Source: Synechococcus sp. M44_DOE_062 (GTDB lineage: Bacteria > Cyanobacteriota > Cyanobacteriia > Thermostichales > Thermostichaceae). Taken from it: 64,000 bases of DNA. The translations under genes and the position numbers were made by a program. Under the pieces are notes generated by a model. The model saw nothing but the letters and a program-made list of their open reading frames with translations, ran no database searches and had not been told where the DNA came from. The stretch lies in NCBI GenBank assembly GCA_015295985.1, contig DVDX01000049.1:18764-82763 (forward strand), read 5' to 3'. Positions 63,112 through 64,000 of this stretch are shown one piece after another (position 1 is the stretch's first letter; each line of letters starts with the position of its first letter).

Positions 63112-63898
63112 TCAGGCCAAATCAAACAGCAGCACCTCAGCACCTTTCTCACTGAAAAGGTTGAGCTCGCTTTCCTCAGCAATAGCTACGCCATCTCCTT
63201 CTCGCAAAAACAAGCCATTTAGGGTCACATCGCCGCGAGCCACCTGCAGCCATCCGTAGCGCTTCTCATCCAAATGTTGGCAGATGGTGTGTCCCGGCTC
63301 GATCAACCCTGCGTAGAGATTCACATCCTGATGCACAATCACGGATCCCTGGCGCCCATCCCGAGAGGCAATTAAACAAAACGCATTGGGATGCTCTGCC
63401 AAACCCGTCGCTTTTTGTTCATAGCTGGGCTCTAGGTTTTCCTGCTCCGGCAAAATCCAAATTTGCAAATCCAAATTTGCAACAGATGAACCTCCTCATC
63501 CGCCGAGTGATTGTACTCGCTGTGGCGGATCCCTGTGCCTGCCGTCATCCGCTGAATTTCTCCAGGACGAATCACAGATCCTGTGCCCAAGCTGTCTTTG
63601 TGCTCAAGGATCCCTTCCAAAACATAAGTTAAGTAACGATCTCCATGTCTCGGTGCCCATGGGTCGGAAAGCCAGCACTCGGGCGGATTCGATCATCGTT
63701 AATTACCCGCAAAGCGCAGAAGCCCATGTAGCGAGGGTCGTAGTATTCCCCAAAAGAAAACGAGTGGTAACTATCAAGCCAACTAAGCTTGACATGACCC
63801 CTCTCTTCCCGCTTGCGCAAAGTCAGCATCACAGTTTCTCCAAAACCTGACCCTTGCAACCACTTTATTAACTCTGTAGGCAGATAGTCAATATGCAA
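63112..63898 (-). pseudogene. Pirin-family gene broken by two tandem duplications
   Basis: Three fragments in different frames together make a whole pirin (cupin): 63898-63629 ([33 protein letters not shown]), 63620-63432 ([30 protein letters not shown]) and 63474-63112 ([20 protein letters not shown]). The iron ligands HGH and HSE are retained. The first shift is a duplicated taagt (63625-63634), the second a duplicated 14-mer atccaaatttgcaa (63455-63482). Removing one copy of each restores VTYVLEGIL and [10 protein letters not shown]. Pirins have quercetinase or regulatory roles. Confidence 0.9.
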
Positions 63899-63952
63899 AT
63901 AGTTTTACTTCTCTCTTTTCCTGCCACCCCCACCAGAGGCTTGCCAAAAATT

Positions 63953-63998
63953 TTGGGTATGGGGGTATTGACGGGGTGGTGGGGGAGGGGATAGGGTA
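63953..63998 (+). other. G-run-rich stretch, possible G-quadruplex
   Basis: The plus strand has seven runs of three or more G in about 45 bases (gggtatgggggt, then gacggggtggtgggggaggg with a final gataggg). Loops are 1-7 bases, which allows a quadruplex on this strand. It runs to the window edge upstream of the pirin pseudogene. Confidence 0.45.
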
Positions 63999-64000
63999 GT

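Noticed and set aside
63112-63898. Two or three separate small cupin genes
   Set aside because: The fragments are consecutive parts of one pirin, and each break is explained by an exact tandem duplication.
1-64000. HIP1 (GCGATCGC) as the iterated palindrome
   Set aside because: I noticed no GCGATCGC while reading; the abundant palindrome is GGATCC/GGGATCCC.

Overview
The window is about 64 kb of a GC-rich cyanobacterial chromosome. CP12, NdhN, LdpA, Ycf45, an LdpA-Ycf45 operon, a GlmU of cyanobacterial type and a spc operon without L30 or S14 all point there. GGATCC, usually as GGGATCCC, is extremely frequent, and I noticed no GCGATCGC (classical HIP1). This, plus overall gene content, suggests a thermophilic Synechococcus of the Yellowstone JA-3-3Ab / JA-2-3B'a type; that assignment is inference, not a database result.

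Layout. 1-9774 (+): the S10/spc ribosomal superoperon from the 3' end of rplB through rpsS, rplV, rpsC, rplP, rpmC, rpsQ, rplN, rplX, rplE, rpsH, rplF, rplR, rpsE, rplO, secY, adk, map and infA. The cluster stops there; rpmJ-rpsM-rpsK-rpoA-rplQ do not follow. 9.8-22.9 kb: single genes and short operons, including an alpha/beta hydrolase, PRC-barrel protein, glycosyltransferase, Tat-type Rieske protein, Uma2 nuclease, the ndhN-ldpA-ycf45 group, msrB, an FTR1 iron permease, cp12, an ABC ATPase and small membrane proteins. 23-31.7 kb: glmU fused to a PPC/DUF296 domain, a pentapeptide protein, a TnpB-type transposase remnant in a hairpin cluster, LapA-like protein, ispH, an AEC transporter, a degenerate DinG-like helicase and ygfZ.

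31.75-35.82 kb (-) is the most unusual block: a dynamin-like GTPase followed by three small KGK-like proteins and an HNH nuclease, tightly spaced. The GTPase and all three small proteins end in the same short motif, LDDLR. The block lies between intact ygfZ and a decayed second copy of the 3' part of ygfZ (about 36.02-36.37 kb), as expected of an insertion with duplication. 36.5-45 kb: ctaA-ctaB (heme A), glgB, a flavin disulfide reductase, tatA, a sigma2-TM-RskA fusion, and an IS630 HTH fragment. 45-54.6 kb: a bestrophin, then an archaeal-style DNA end-resection operon (Mre11/SbcD, Rad50/SbcC, NurA, a HAS-barrel protein, HerA). 54.7-64 kb: a secreted protein, an M20 amidohydrolase, hisA, rsmB, a SpoU methyltransferase, recA, lgt, tsaE and a pirin gene broken by two tandem duplications.

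A second theme is a family of short hairpin repeats of about 24-29 nt. The 4-5 bp stems change in a compensated way around a constant TCC/TAC/TCT loop. At one place an empty site (19.94-19.98 kb) and a filled site (63.0-63.07 kb) of a larger repeat differ by exactly one 24-nt unit. Several copies lie in frame inside or at the ends of genes (ycf45, ldpA, glmU, rsmB). Short tandem duplications of 5-25 bp are also common.
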